From contig OZ024790.1 of assembly GCA_964017065.1 (NCBI GenBank), positions 3,616,458 to 3,680,457 of the forward strand: a stretch of DNA of 64,000 nucleotides, given 5' to 3'. The notes beneath the pieces were generated by a model. That model saw only the letters and a program-made list of their open reading frames with translations. It searched no databases and was not told the origin of the DNA. Positions 25,001 to 34,740 of the stretch are shown piece by piece (position 1 is the stretch's first letter; each line of letters starts with the position of its first letter). The DNA is from Haliclona indistincta. Lineage: Eukaryota; Porifera; Demospongiae; Haplosclerida; Chalinidae. A program made the translations under genes and the position numbers.

Positions 25001-28000
25001 CCCAACCGATATGAGACTCGACTAGTGTTTAGTACTCTCAGTAGTAGCATGGATAGTGGTAGATATGAGTGCAGTATCAGTATCAATAGTATCGACACAT
25101 CACTACTGTATGTGGAGGACTCTGCACTGGTCACTGAGAGTACTACTGTGAATGTACAAGGTATGAAAACTTAATACATTGTGTGTTACTTTATTTGTTT
25201 TTATAGATCCTGCCATCACCAACTTTAATGTTGCACCCACAATGGTCGCTGTAGTAGAGTCTGCCTGCCCTGACTCAGAACCACATGATAGCTTCACTCT
25301 GGTCTGCAGAGCTATGAAGCCATCAGTGGTGATCCCTGAGCTGATGGTACAATGGCTGCACAATGGTTCAATGCGTGCTGGTGATGTATCAGTCACTAAT
25401 AATGGAACATATGTAGTGAACAGTTTGAATGTTAGCAATGCTCAAGTCAGTGATGCTGGACTGTATCAATGTGTGGCTAGGATCGTGATCCCAGACTCAT
25501 CAACTGTATCAACTAATGACAGCAGTACTGTGATTATTAGAGGTGAGCTGTTGAGATATTATTCGGCATAGCGCCCACCACTCGGCCTAACTATAGTTTT
25601 GTTGTCGTTCTCGTGCGTTAATTCTATTTCTTTGTATGCACACACACAGCAATGTCAGTTCCCAATGCTCCCATGGCTGCTGTCACTGCTATCAACCCTA
25701 CCAATGCCACTATCATGATCACTGTCCCTAGTATAGCATACACTAATGAGACCTACCACATACTATACACTGGTCAGGAGAGAGACACTGACCTAGCACA
25801 GAGTAATACACTCAGTGGTACAGCAGACATCAATGCCACTAACTCCACCTACTCTATCACAATGACTGGCCTGGAGGAGGATACCTCATACAACTATACA
25901 GTGATTGCTACTAACTGTATAGGGAACACTTCTACAACTAGTATGAGCTTTAAGACAAGTCTATCTTCCAGTAAGCTAGCATCGTTACCAGACTCATTTT
26001 TTCTATAACCATGTACTGTTTCATTTATAGCACCCAGTATCAGTGTATCACTCAATGACATGGGTTCTTCTCTAATTGCTGGAGCAACCAGTTTAGTACT
26101 CTGCTTAGTGGAATTTAATACAGCACCAGTTATGTTCACTTGGACTAGAAATGGCAGTCCAGTCAACACTAGTAATAGTAGAGTGACAGTAACTATGACA
26201 CAGAGTAACTCCACACTCACTATCAATCCACTACATACATCTGATGGTGGACAGTATCAGTGTATGGCACTTATAGTTAATAATGGAACAACTTTCAACA
26301 TTACTGATGAAATTGATCTTAACATAACCAGTGAGTAGCTGCTATATGCAATCATGTACAAAAAATATATAATATAATCATAATACTTCATTCCCCTATA
26401 GTTTCCATCATCAGTGTCACAGTGACCACCATACCTAATGATACACTGTATGTGGACACATTTAGTGACTTCCAGTGTAATGTGACTATCAGTGGGTATG
26501 TGGACACACCCACTACTATCATGTATCAATGGCTGGGACCATCACTACTCACCACTGGAGCTGACTACAATATCTCTGGTGACACTCTACGTATCAATCA
26601 GTTCAATATGATGCGTGATAATGACAGGACCATCACCTGCATGGCTACAGTGCTACCATCATCAGGACAACAGTATGTACTACACAACAATGCTAGTGAG
26701 AGCATACAACTGACGGTAGAAGGTAAGCTGAACAATAACGATTCCTACTTTTTAATAATTATTATTAGCTCTGAGTCATGCTGCCTTCACTCCTCGTGTC
26801 ATTATTCCTGGTGTTCCTACTGCTGGAGACAACTTCAGTATTATCTGTACACTGGATGGAGTGATAGAGAGACTGGCAGTGACTCCAATCAATGTCACCT
26901 TATCATTTGATGTGTCACCAGGAGGAATGGCAGGAAACCAGTCTAGAAACGGAACAGCATACATTAGAGAACATGTTTTTAATCCAACAAGAACTAGTGA
27001 TGCTGGTGTATACAGATGTTGTGTTTCTACGTTTTTATCAAGTGGCGAATTTCTTGCATTTGTCAATGAAGACTTGCACACTCAAAGTTTGTTCTTCATC
27101 ATTGATGTAGAGTAGATTTATATTCTGTATCAGTCCCTCCTCCCCAGCTCACTCTCACCATCACTAGTCCCTCTAACACCATCACACTGTATGAGGGCAC
27201 TCCTGTCAACCTGACCTGTACTGCTACAATAGACACTACCATTGTCAACACTAACATCACTGTGTCCAGTATGTGGATTGCACCTAATGGAGAACAGCTG
27301 ACCAGTAGCAGCTCCAATGATCGTATCACAATAGTGGACATGTTACAGTCAGCACCATACACTAGTTTACTGATGTTTGACCCAGCAGATGATATAGATA
27401 CTGGAGACTACCAATGTAATGTAACTGTAGCGGACAACAGTAACAAAACACTGATATTACCATCATCACCTACAGCAATTAAAGCTTTTCTTAATGTTTC
27501 AGGTTTGTTTTTTTACATTTATTGGGACCAAAGTTATATTGACACATTTTTATATACAGTTGTCTGTGAATCCGAGAACACTACAACAGAGCAGTTTGGT
27601 AGCTACAGTTGGCCAGCAACACCAGTAGGAGACACTGTTACATTCCCATGTGTATTCAGACCAGGTTATAATGCCAGTCGATCCTGCACACAAGGAGGAT
27701 CATGGATTGCTGTTGATGTTACTGACTGCAGAATCAGTGAGTAACTATTATTGCTTCGGCATTACTAAAATATTTCATACTTTGTTCATGCAGTTAATCA
27801 ACCTGTAATGAACTTCACATTGCACATGAGGTTTTCCTCAAATTTGAGTGATATCCTGGCAGGCCAGAACATACAAGGAGCTCTTCGTAACATTGAGAAT
27901 CTGGTATGTATTACGTAAATGAATTTATAATGAGTTCCTATATCTTTGCTTTAATGTGTACAGGTTTTACAGCATGTCAATGTAGCAACATTCAAGTGTG

Positions 28001-31000
28001 GAAATGTAGCAAGGTATAGTTAAAGTTGAGACTATTATTACTGTAAATGATTATCATGCTAGACGAGTAGTTGATGCAGCAAGCAATAGAGACAGAGTGG
28101 GTTGTACTATAGTTGGACCAAACAATCCTCAGGACCAGTCACTATCTCCTGACAGCTTCTTCAGCCAGATCATTACTGTATTAAGAGCTAACAATTTCTC
28201 TACAGCAGGAACAGAGATCAGATCAGGTCAATGATTTTTTTACACATAACTTTGCTTTATGCATTTAACTTTTTGCAGGATTGGGATATTGTAATTATGA
28301 AACCACTGATGAAGGAACTAGAGGATTGTTTAAATGGAATGAGACTGAGGTCAACACTACAGCCAACACTAGCTGTTTTTATGGACCAACTGAAGAGATG
28401 CCAACTAGACGATGTGTGTCTAGACTCAATTGGGCAGCTCCTTCTGTTAATCAGTGTAGAACAGTAGTCAGTACACAGTTCAGCAACATTCAACAGGTGA
28501 GCTCAGTTATGGTGACTTATAATGGCACAAGAAATTAAAAAGATTTCTATCGAAATCAAAAGGATGTAGTGATGAAGAAATCTACCACTGGTTCACAATG
28601 TAAACCAACAAGGAACAAGCATAGAATGGTAACACGATTGACTTGCTAACAGACCATAGATCCCTACATCAGTGGCTGCTGTGGCCAGACTATAGCTAGT
28701 TAAGCTATTTACTGTTGACTGACACTATGAATAGAATTCAGCTTGTGACAAAATATTGATCTTATGTACAGCCACTGATGTAGGGATCTATGGTCTGTTA
28801 GCAAGTCAATCGTGTTACCATTCCATGCTTGTTCCTTGTTGGTTTACATTGTGAGCCAGTGGTAGATTTCTTCATCACTACATCCTTTTGATTTCGGTAG
28901 AAATCTTTTTAATTTCTTGTTTGTGTCCTTTTTTCTTTTTAGTGAAGTGCAGTTCAATATCATGCATGTACGGAGAAGTCTTTGTTTCCACCATTAGTTT
29001 AGTATTCCTGTTGTTGATGGCTTTTCTTAAACTTGTAGCTAAAATTGTTAAGCTGTACGTATCAGGTCTGCCTAGTCGCATACGCATGCATGCATGCAGT
29101 GCATACGAGCCCCGCCCACACTTGTTTGTAGACCTATACGGCGGTTATAATTATCTGGCAAGTGCAGAATGGCGATCCTACACGAGCTTACCGTTCTTCG
29201 AAGATTCCAGACAAATGCCGAGTGTGTGTTCTCCGTGATAGTGATCCACACGGCGCAGCGATACTTTAGCTGCTTGGTCACGTGCACTACCCATTGCTTG
29301 GTCACGTGCGTATTGCGCAATCACAATAATGGCGTCTAATACTAAGCTGACAATGGATCACGATCGAGAAATCGCGGAACTTAGATCGCCGTTACGCTAA
29401 AAACAAAGCTCAAAAGGCACATGCCAGGAGAATTTCACGACTGTTCGTGGATGTTTTGGTCTCGGCACTGCTCGCGTAAAGGCGCTAGGCGAGTTGAAGA
29501 AAGAAAGAAGAAAGAAGAAAACGAAGATGACGAAACTCGATTTTCACCGTTTCCAGGTTCGTCACTTTGGTAACAATTTCGAGCAATCTCCTTGCTACTG
29601 TAAGATGGGGCAACGCCAGAGAGCAGATCTATGTGTCTAAAGACGTATAAAATTCAACACCAGGCGAAATATCAGCGTTTGAACGCTTATACATTGTATG
29701 TAGCCGCCATCTTGTTTTCTCGTTCATCCCTGCATAGGGAGGCACTACCGTGCCTCCCTAATACTATGAAGAAATTTTGATATAGGTGGACGTCAGTGTT
29801 GACAATGTGAACTCAGTCATCAATAACGTCACAAGTATTGTATCATCAGCAAATGAGACATCAGATCAGAACAGAGATAATCTGGATATAGTAGCAGATG
29901 TACTCACACAATCTGTGAATGTAATCCAGACTCAAAATGTGTCACTTGAAGTAGCCAGACAAGTTAGTATGATCATTGTAGCAAATACTATTAATAACTG
30001 GCTTCTCATCTCATAGGCTACATCTGATGCTGTGGAAATACTGGACAATGTAGAGGAGTGGCCAATGGAAGTTGTTCAAGAACAGAGTAACATGTGAGTG
30101 TCATGTGTGTCTAGTTGACTATGAAACATCACATTCTTCAGGATTGTACAAGCATTTGATAATATTGTTGATGCTTTGATTCAATCAGACAACTTTACTA
30201 ATATTTCTGTTGTTGAACGAGACTTGGCATTGAGAGGAGAACGAGTCAGTTACCACAACACTTATGATGAACTAACAAGTATCTCCTGCACAGATCAATA
30301 GAGAAGAGTTCAGAGGTCGAACACTGTCAGTAGGACAATCATCAGGTCTGTGTCAAAAAACTGTCATGATAAATTTCATTAATTCCATTTATAGATTCTC
30401 AAGAACTGGAATTATCAACATCTGATACTAAGACATCAGATGAGCTTCCTCCGAGCTTGAATGCTGCACTTTCTCTTCCACAGGAAATCATTAGCAGCAT
30501 TCAAGATGAGAGTAGTGATCTGTCAATAGCATTTACAGTATACAACTCACCGGCACTATTCCCTGTGAGAAACACATCACTGGATACCACTGCATCTAGT
30601 ACTGTTGTCGGCAGTCAGGTAGTCTCAGTGCAAGTTAGTGGTATTGCTGATGGAACAAGACTTGCTAATCCTGTAACATTTCAACTACGCTTAACAAATT
30701 TACCCACTACTGGAATGAATGAGTTTGTTGCTAGTAGACGGTGCGTTTTCTGGGACTTCAAAGCAGCAAGTAAGTTTCCAATCTTCTAAATTACACAAAT
30801 TGAATAAAGTTTGTTAAGATGGTAATGGTGACTGGAATACTGGTGGCTGCAATCTGACAACCTTCAATCGATCAACAAATGTAGCAAGTTGTGAGTGTGA
30901 CCACCTCACAAACTTTGCCTGCCTTGTGGTAAATGAGTTCTTAATCTTATACTAACACTGTTATCTTAATAATTATTCAATTGTAGGACATTTCTGTTCG

Positions 31001-32436
31001 ACTGCCAGGTGGTAATGAAAATGTAACAGTACTACCAGATGAATACATATTAGCACTTGATGTTACAACATACGTTGGGGTTCTGTTCTCTTTAATAGGA
31101 TTGGTCATCATGCTTTTAACTTACCTGACATTTAGGTAACAATGTGCTAATGATCGATCACATGAACTTAATTGCTTTCTTCAGGACCTTTCGCCATAAA
31201 GATGTTACTAAGTTTCATGTACAGCTAGCAGTGTCAATGTTGCTCATGTTGATAGTTTTTGTGGCTGGTATTGGTCGTACTGAGAGCAGAGCTGGTTGCA
31301 TCACTGTGGGTGTGCTCCTCCACTACCTCATTCTTGTGGTCTGGATGTGGATGGGAGCTGAAGCTGTACTTCTCTTTCAAAAGCTAGTGATTGTGTTCAA
31401 GAAGGCAACCACAATTTATTTTGTGATTGTTTCAATTGTCTGTTGGGGTAAGTCAAATTACAACTTCGAACGATTATAAAATGACAATTCTGTAGCTTGT
31501 CCTCTGCTACCAGTGGTAATATCTGTGAGTATCAATCCTGACTACTACATCACACAATCTAACACAACTAGAGGATTGTGAGTTTTGCATGAATATACAA
31601 AATTTTAATTCTGTGCGTTTCGTTCATGCAGTTGTTTCATCAGTGAAACGGGTGTGTTCTTTGGAGCATTTCTTGTTCCAATTCTTCTCATCATTCTCTT
31701 CAATGCCTGTATCTTCATTGCATCAAGCTATGTAGTCATTAGGTTAAAAGTCAGCCAACAAAAGAGCAACTTGGCTCGTAAAGGCAGCCAAAAACAACCA
31801 AAATTTCCTATGTCATCCAAAGACACTTGCAAGCTACTTGCATTGCTAGCTGGATTCATGTTTCTACTGGGGCTCTCATGGATTATTCTACTGTTTACAG
31901 TAGTTGGAGCTGATACTAACATCTATGCTGCCTTTGCCATTCAATGGTTGTTTGTGTTCTTCAATTCTCTCCAGGGCTTCTTCCTCTTTGTGTTCTTTGT
32001 AGCTCTTAATCGTGATGCTCGTAACTTGTGGTATAAATTCTTGTGTCCTTGTCTTAAAAGCAAGAGAGGTGCTTACTCATCAAGAATCAAACACTCTTCA
32101 ATATCCGGAAACACTGCTAGTACCAAGCTGTCCACTCAAAGAAAATTTTCTTCTGATACTTTGAAAGCAGCAGATAAGAAACACAATGAAGAATTGGTTG
32201 TAGTCAACTATGCTTCTACTATTAATGAAACAGATATTGATGATGCTCCTGACTTGTTGGTTGACCTCATTACCTCACCATCAGGTGAAGATGATACTAC
32301 AGTGAAGACTCTTTCAAAAAAATTTTCTGAAATTCGGATAAAGCGTTCATCGAGCATACGCAAGACCCATGATATCGAGACAGCTGAAGTGACCTTCGAT
32401 GCTAGTGGTAGTGAGGATGAAGAGACAAGTCTTTAA
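7402..32436 (+). CDS. Adhesion GPCR copy B, complete (SP-Ig2-FN3-SG/SMB-Ig/FN3 array-HRM2-GAIN-GPS-7TM)
   Basis: Giant adhesion receptor of roughly 3,650 residues by summing inferred exons. N-terminal exons 7402-7555, 7608-7988, 8046-8429, 8485-8754; Ser-Gly/SMB exons 16084-16134, 16395-16484, 17467-17634, 19358-19465; Ig/FN3 exons from 19920 to 27502; HRM1 27560-27736; 27794-27903; 27964-28013; 28063-28226; HRM2 28279-28496; GAIN 29786-29962, 30017-30093, 30142-30244, 30294-30345, 30395-30769; GPS 30819-30928; 7TM 30987-31135, 31185-31447, 31496-31577, 31632-32436. All ectodomain junctions examined are phase 1, so the distant exons join in frame even though a 6-kb retrotransposon lies in intron 4 and a repeat element in the HRM2-GAIN intron. 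No stop or frameshift seen. That the N-terminal and 7TM exons belong to one transcript is inferred from order, phase and the parallel layout of copy C. Confidence 0.85.
9069..11306 (+). CDS. DIRS gag-like protein, apparently spliced
   Basis: Exon 1 (9069-9426) begins MPRGRQGRVRRSGR and is followed by Arg-Gly repeats (RGRGADRGRGTDRGRG) and an acidic Ser-rich stretch. It reaches a gtacat donor just before a stop. A cacag acceptor at 10350 opens an in-frame exon running to the TGA at 11304-11306. The second exon holds a helical core (LTRRILAGEFVEMRDLLI), cysteine/histidine motifs (CSLCTGVDHSVSQC; CSSWNSGRCIYPGTC; CATCRQQHKARDC) and a basic tail. The Cys-His motifs suit a nucleic-acid-binding coat protein. 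An intron of about 924 bp in the gag ORF is inferred from frame and splice signals only; the alternative is two separate ORFs. Confidence 0.6.
11714..13535 (+). pseudogene. DIRS reverse transcriptase - RNase H, frameshifted
   Basis: Copies element RNA and degrades the RNA strand in intact relatives. The first frame (to 12301) carries the N-terminal RT region (PIGLVPKGHASGKWRMIVDL). The second frame (to 13535) carries RT motif A (LLKMDLKDAYRVVP), SLPFGLRSAPKLFT, the active-site YLDD (LLHYLDDFLFIG) and an RNase H with D-E-D-D residues in YSDASGSFGCG, ISAKELLPV, FNVDNIAVV and AADALSRG. The frames are separated by a tandem ATGC duplication at about 12288-12295, a net +1 shift that stops the first frame in TGA. 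Both frames are otherwise open, so the lesion looks recent. The true pol start is unknown; an AG acceptor near 11747 could make it a spliced ORF. Confidence 0.8.
13481..14443 (+). CDS. DIRS tyrosine recombinase
   Basis: 320-residue open frame overlapping the end of the RT-RNase H frame by about 55 bases. N-terminal SAM-like core-binding segment (TMRTYRSALSRFLAFCRKSG; LYLSALRFFQ). The catalytic domain has the first Arg in FLRAGEFTLT, H-x-x-R in GHSFRIGAAT, W in LGRWKSSSF and the probable nucleophile Tyr in FLRYIR. These are the R-H-R-Y residues of tyrosine recombinases that integrate DIRS circles. The frame is intact, unlike the RT. Confidence 0.85.
   Translation: MDDTVQSLFTAGLSPNTMRTYRSALSRFLAFCRKSGLTPFPLTQVNLCRFVAHLYNVHLAPSSVRLYLSALRFFQINLSGMDPSLPDMARLHYTVRGLCRLQTAGDHPTRLPITLDILETLFRVWSVESPTYERIMLWAACSLGFFAFLRAGEFTLTSGSSHQTVLSPSDVQVDSTNNPTYLTVTLRRSKTDPFGHGCTLYIGKTDSRSCPVTAILAYLSLRSSAAGPLFIHENGTPLLRSELVSAVRSALSSTGLDVSRFTGHSFRIGAATSAALAGFPDSLIQTLGRWKSSSFLRYIRTPPQTWLGISQRIMSGIQSP
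14444..15190. other. Non-coding 3' segment of the DIRS element
   Basis: Holds an AAT-repeat stretch (about 14647-14705) followed by a GC-richer block that is able to fold: gggagtgtat at about 14724 pairs with atacactccc about 45 bases on, and ctgatg/catcag form a small hairpin near 14895-14915. It is unlike the flanking host DNA and probably belongs to the element, but I could not match it to a 5' terminal repeat. I considered snRNA or SINE and found no diagnostic boxes. Confidence 0.4.
15200..15480. repeat. Imperfect direct repeat beside the DIRS element
   Basis: About 15215-15300 and 15400-15465 share cattgaagctac, cactcatctgt and aatcattattgaataa in the same order. It looks like a local duplication of host intron sequence. 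No coding content. Confidence 0.4.
15536..15694 (+). pseudogene. Orphan half Ig exon in copy B intron
   Basis: Encodes the C-terminal half of an Ig domain of the e type: VQSNSTLTINPL, then DDGQYQCVGTVV. A tag acceptor at about 15543 and a phase-1 GT (gtaatc) exist, but the first cysteine strand is missing. Compare the intact exon 21994-22293 (QSNSTLTINPLRTSDGGQYQ). Probably a relic left by an unequal exchange in the Ig array; it could be spliced in frame, but the product would be half a domain. Confidence 0.55.
15700..16083. other. Intron of copy B, nothing recognised
   Basis: AT-rich intron before the first Ser-Gly exon. No repeats or coding matches noted. Confidence 0.4.
16830..17065. repeat. 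Palindrome and 45-bp tandem repeat in copy B intron
   Basis: The word tagaccacactaggcggtgc (16831-16850) is followed at once by its reverse complement (16865-16885), a near-perfect 55-bp palindrome. Next come three units containing taataaaagtgtgcattaag and aacttaatccgcgaggtgca (about 16951-17050), ending in a further gtgcattaa/ttaatgcac inverted pair at 17042-17068. Structure resembles a small MITE with an internal minisatellite. Confidence 0.6.
17160..17186. repeat. (ATT)n microsatellite
   Basis: About nine ATT units in an intron of copy B. Confidence 0.85.
17735..19289 (+). mobile_element. Long-inverted-repeat hairpin element, copy 1
   Basis: Begins caagaaaattaaaaag and opens with a long inverted repeat: about 17738-17880 pairs with about 17960-18115 around a short loop (gcttgttccttgttagttta and its complement are typical words). 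It continues for about 1.1 kb with no convincing gene and ends in a terminal hairpin at 19264-19287 (arms agggagacac and gtgtctccct) followed by AA. It contains a GGAA-type microsatellite, an aagatggcgg (YY1-like) word in reverse near 19232, and paired tcacgtgc E-boxes near 18475. Near-full copies are at about 28527-29762 and 37709-38888. Lies between the SMB exon and the last Ser-Gly exon. Confidence 0.75.
18685..19045 (+). repeat. (GGAA)n/(GAAA)n microsatellite, over 300 bp
   Basis: Nearly pure GGAA repeat from about 18715 to 18998, flanked by GAAA units. The other two full element copies have only short gaagaaagaag runs at the same site (about 29497-29520, 38625-38655), so the array expanded in this copy. 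Long open frames on both strands here are repeat artefacts. Confidence 0.95.
19471..19545 (-). mobile_element. Solitary inverted terminus of the hairpin element
   Basis: Reverse-orientation copy of the element's last 75 bases: hairpin arms agggaggcac/gtgcatccct (one mismatch), then gaacg and aagatggcggctacatacaa. It faces the end of copy 1 at 19289, so the Ser-Gly exon 19358-19465 sits between two inverted termini. Confidence 0.7.
19920..23855 (+). other. Copy B Ig/FN3 block 1 (a-b-c-d-FN3-e-f-g-h-i)
   Basis: Ten single-exon domains: Ig a 19920-20264 (CTITLTNVDD), b 20319-20645 (SITLTCVVGVV), c 20703-21119 (STLTITCVIII), d 21166-21501 (SFTLVCRAMKP), FN3 21613-21933 (PTNATIMITVPSIAY; TTYNYTVIVTN), Ig e 21994-22293, f 22348-22668 (YSDFQCNVTISEYVD), g 22748-23065, h 23122-23487 (TPVNLTCTATIDTT), i 23538-23855 (AGQTFSLVCTVTMAS). 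Most show the Ig pattern of C, W and D-x-G-x-Y-x-C. All junctions are phase 1. Introns are mostly about 45-100 bp. N-glycosylation sequons are very frequent. Confidence 0.85.
23943..27502 (+). other. Copy B Ig/FN3 block 2 (a-b-c-d-FN3-e-f-g-h)
   Basis: Second run of the same domains in the same order: a 23943-24287, b 24342-24668, c 24732-25160, d 25207-25542, FN3 25650-25970, e 26031-26330, f 26402-26722, g 26769-27086, h 27134-27502. Type i is absent, and the block runs straight into HRM1. Exons and several introns match block 1 closely; the a-b intron (24288-24341) is the same as 20265-20318 as far as I can read. The donors after g and h are weak (gtttgt). Confidence 0.85.
27560..28496 (+). 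other. Copy B: HRM1 - unidentified module - HRM2
   Basis: HRM1 27560-27736 (SYSWPATPVGDTV; CVFRPGYNASRSC; GGSWIAVDVTDC), three linker-module exons, HRM2 28279-28496 (RGLFKWNETEVN; NTSCFYGPTEEM). Same layout and near-identical residues as copies A and C. Confidence 0.75.
28527..29762 (+). mobile_element. Long-inverted-repeat hairpin element, copy 2
   Basis: Lies in the copy B intron between HRM2 and GAIN. The homologous intron of copy A (982-1036) is only 55 bp, so the insertion point is visible: A reads atggca/tactatgaag, and B has the element between those halves with no obvious duplication. Inverted repeat about 28536-28690 versus 28771-28915; terminal hairpin 29736-29760 with arms agggaggcac and gtgcctccct. 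Confidence 0.8.
29786..30928 (+). other. Copy B: GAIN domain and GPS
   Basis: Same exon structure as copy A: 29786-29962, 30017-30093, 30142-30244, 30294-30345, 30395-30769, GPS exon 30819-30928. The cleavage tripeptide HLT and following TNFACLV are intact. Confidence 0.85.
30987..32436 (+). other. Copy B: seven-transmembrane domain and tail
   Basis: TM1 30987-31135; TM2-4 31185-31447; ECL2 31496-31577 (CPLLPVVISVSINPDYYI); TM5-7 and tail 31632-32436. Hallmarks GLSW in TM6 and NSLQGF in TM7. Tail keeps DDAPDLL and ends in EDEETSL. Differs from copy A by scattered substitutions, e.g. CFISETG versus CFISEVG at the start of TM5. Confidence 0.85.
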
Positions 32437-33230
32437 ACACAACGTATTAATTTAGTACATTAGATAGACATCGTTGACACATTGTAGCTAGCTAGTGTTG
32501 AATGACACCATCATATCATAGCAAGTTCAACTCTATAGAAAAGTGTAGCTTCCTAGCCATGCCAGGGCATGTGCGCATTCCTTGTTATAGATAATTATAG
32601 TAAGTTTGAAAATGAAAATACATTGACCACATATTATGCACAGTAGCAGTACTTAGATCCAAATTTAGTCAGTAAAATGCAGGAAATTTGGATCTATGCT
32701 ATACCACCCCGCAGCAGTAAAAGTGAAGTTTCCTGAAAATATCCTGTGCAGCCACGCCAGCAAACACAACTTTTATAGTGGATGGTGACATGATCAACAA
32801 GTACAAAACCAAAAAATTAATATGCACAGCTTGATACCACTATGCATTAAACGTACCTTTAGCTTAATTGGCGGATACTGAAATTGCTACAAAGAACCAT
32901 TCAGTCCCATTCATTTGAATGATGCATGTACATTGAATCTAGGTAACACTTGCTAACAGACCATAGATCCTTGCATCAGTGGCTGCTGACGAGCTCAGCT
33001 AGTTGCTGTTGACTGACACCTGAAGTGCATTCAGCTTGTGACAAAATATGTACAGCCACTGATGTAGAGATCTATGGTCTGTTAGCAAGTTCTCTTGTTG
33101 TTGATGGCTTTTCTTTATAATTATTAATAATTTTAAACTAGTACGGAACTAGTATCTAAAATTGTTTTGCTGTACATTTCAGCTCGCCTACGCATGCAAG
33201 CAGTGCATACGAGCCCCGCCCACACTTGTT
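32437..33230. repeat. 3' flank of copy B with hairpin-element fragment
   Basis: After about 500 bases of 3' flank paralogous to that of copy A, a fragment of the long-inverted-repeat element occupies about 32948-33230: gctaacagaccatagatcc pairs with ggatct-type complement near 33070-33088, followed by the internal catacgagccccgcccacac segment. It is cut short at about 33240. Confidence 0.6.
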
Positions 33231-33294
33231 TGTAGACCTTTACCGCCCAGTGGCTTGTCTACGGGTGGACCTAGTGGGGCCCGTGCCCCACCAA

Positions 33295-33335
33295 GTCAAA
33301 TAGGTGCCCCACTATTATTGGTGGGGCACCTCTAG
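33295..33335. repeat. Short palindrome
   Basis: aggtgccccac (33301-33311) pairs with gtggggcacct (33320-33330) around tattattg. Probably the centre of another small repeat whose outer parts include ggggcccgtgcccc. Confidence 0.6.
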
Positions 33336-33404
33336 GGCTACCATGCATACAGTACTAAAATGAGCCTTGCCACAAGCAAAATCACAGGTATGCACTCGTA
33401 TGCA

Positions 33405-34740
33405 AAATCACTCGTATGGGCTCGTATGCACTGCAGATTAATTATGTACAGCATAATGAAAAGCCATCAACAACAAGAAAACTAAACTGATGCGGTGGAA
33501 ACAAAGACGCTCGGTTCATCCATGATATTGAAATACATTTCGCTGAAAAAGAAAAAAGACACCAACAAGAGAATTTAAAGGAATTCTTTTGAAATCAAAA
33601 GGATGTATCGAGATGAAGAAATCTATCACTGGTTCACAATGTAAACCATGCAACAAGGAAACAGTATGGCGGCCGAGAAGGACACCTTTTCGTTTTGTGT
33701 TTCGGGCATCGCATTCGGAATTCGGATTCGCCTTTTGGATTCGCGCGTTTCTACTATCGCATTCGGATTCGCTTGTTGGATGAAAATAACAGGTATTGAA
33801 AAACATTTTTCATAGAGATGTAGGGTTGGTGAAGAACTGTGAAAAATGTATAGGTACAAGAATTAAAACGTAACAGAAGTAAAGGAACAAGAAAGCACGA
33901 GCCACACCTACAAGCCACACCTATTTGAGCCACACCCACACGATAAAGCGTGGAATGTGCATCAATGAGCTTTGTTGAGATAATACACAAGTCATTACCT
34001 GCATTGTAGCTTCTCATTTCTAGCGAAAAAACTTTTGTAGAAAAAAGAAATGTTTTTAACAAGCCATAAAATTACATTGAGCTGTAGTATAACAATTATT
34101 TTGCAGATGTTAGTACCAATGCAACTGGACACAGATTTTATAAATGCAGCAGCTACATTGTCATAGCTAGCTAGGTAACTTTTGGTCAGACTGTAATCTG
34201 TCACAGGTCAGTATTATCTCTTAGTAATCAGACAGTAATTAACAATCATAATATATTAATTATTATGACCAATTAAAAACATTAACACAAATACATCCCG
34301 GGATAAACCCTCGATAATGCCACTGATGTAGGGACAGTAGGGTGCTTTACAGTGTGGGTGTGGCTCAAATAGGTGTGGCTTGTAGGTGTGGCTCGTGCTT
34401 TCTTGTTCTTCAGTTTTGTTACGTTTTATTTCTCACCAACCCCTAAATCTCTATGAAAAATGTTTTAATACTTGTCATTTTCAACCAACAAGCGAAACCA
34501 AAATGCAACATGCGAATCCGAATGCGATAGTGGGAACCGGCGCGAATCCAAAGGGCGAATCCGAATTCGATAGTAGGAACGCGCGAATCCAAAAGGCGAA
34601 TCCGAATGCGATAGTATATAGGAACGCGCGAATCCAAAGGCGAATCCGAATGCGATGTCCGAAACACAAAACAAAAAAGTGTCCTTCTCAGACACCATAA
34701 CAGTATCACGTCTGACTGGAAAATAGACCATGCATCCCTA
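33405..34740. mobile_element. Large inverted-repeat structure with nested minisatellite
   Basis: About 33405-33600 is a reverse-oriented fragment of the hairpin element (agccatcaacaacaagaaaa). About 33660-33955 and 34345-34700 are inverted copies of each other (gagccacacctacaagccac and its complement; catagagatgtagggttggt and its complement) around a loop of about 390 bp. The right arm holds three to four units of a roughly 42-bp minisatellite built on gcgaatccgaatgcgatagt; the left arm holds one to two inverted units. No coding sequence is supported. Confidence 0.65.

Noticed and set aside
28888..29238. Hydrophobic ORF inside hairpin element copy 2
   Set aside because: The frame is not kept in copies 1 and 3 of the element, so it is probably chance.
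34495..34660. Regular repeats that might suggest a CRISPR array
   Set aside because: Units are contiguous, degenerate and without unique spacers; the genome is eukaryotic.
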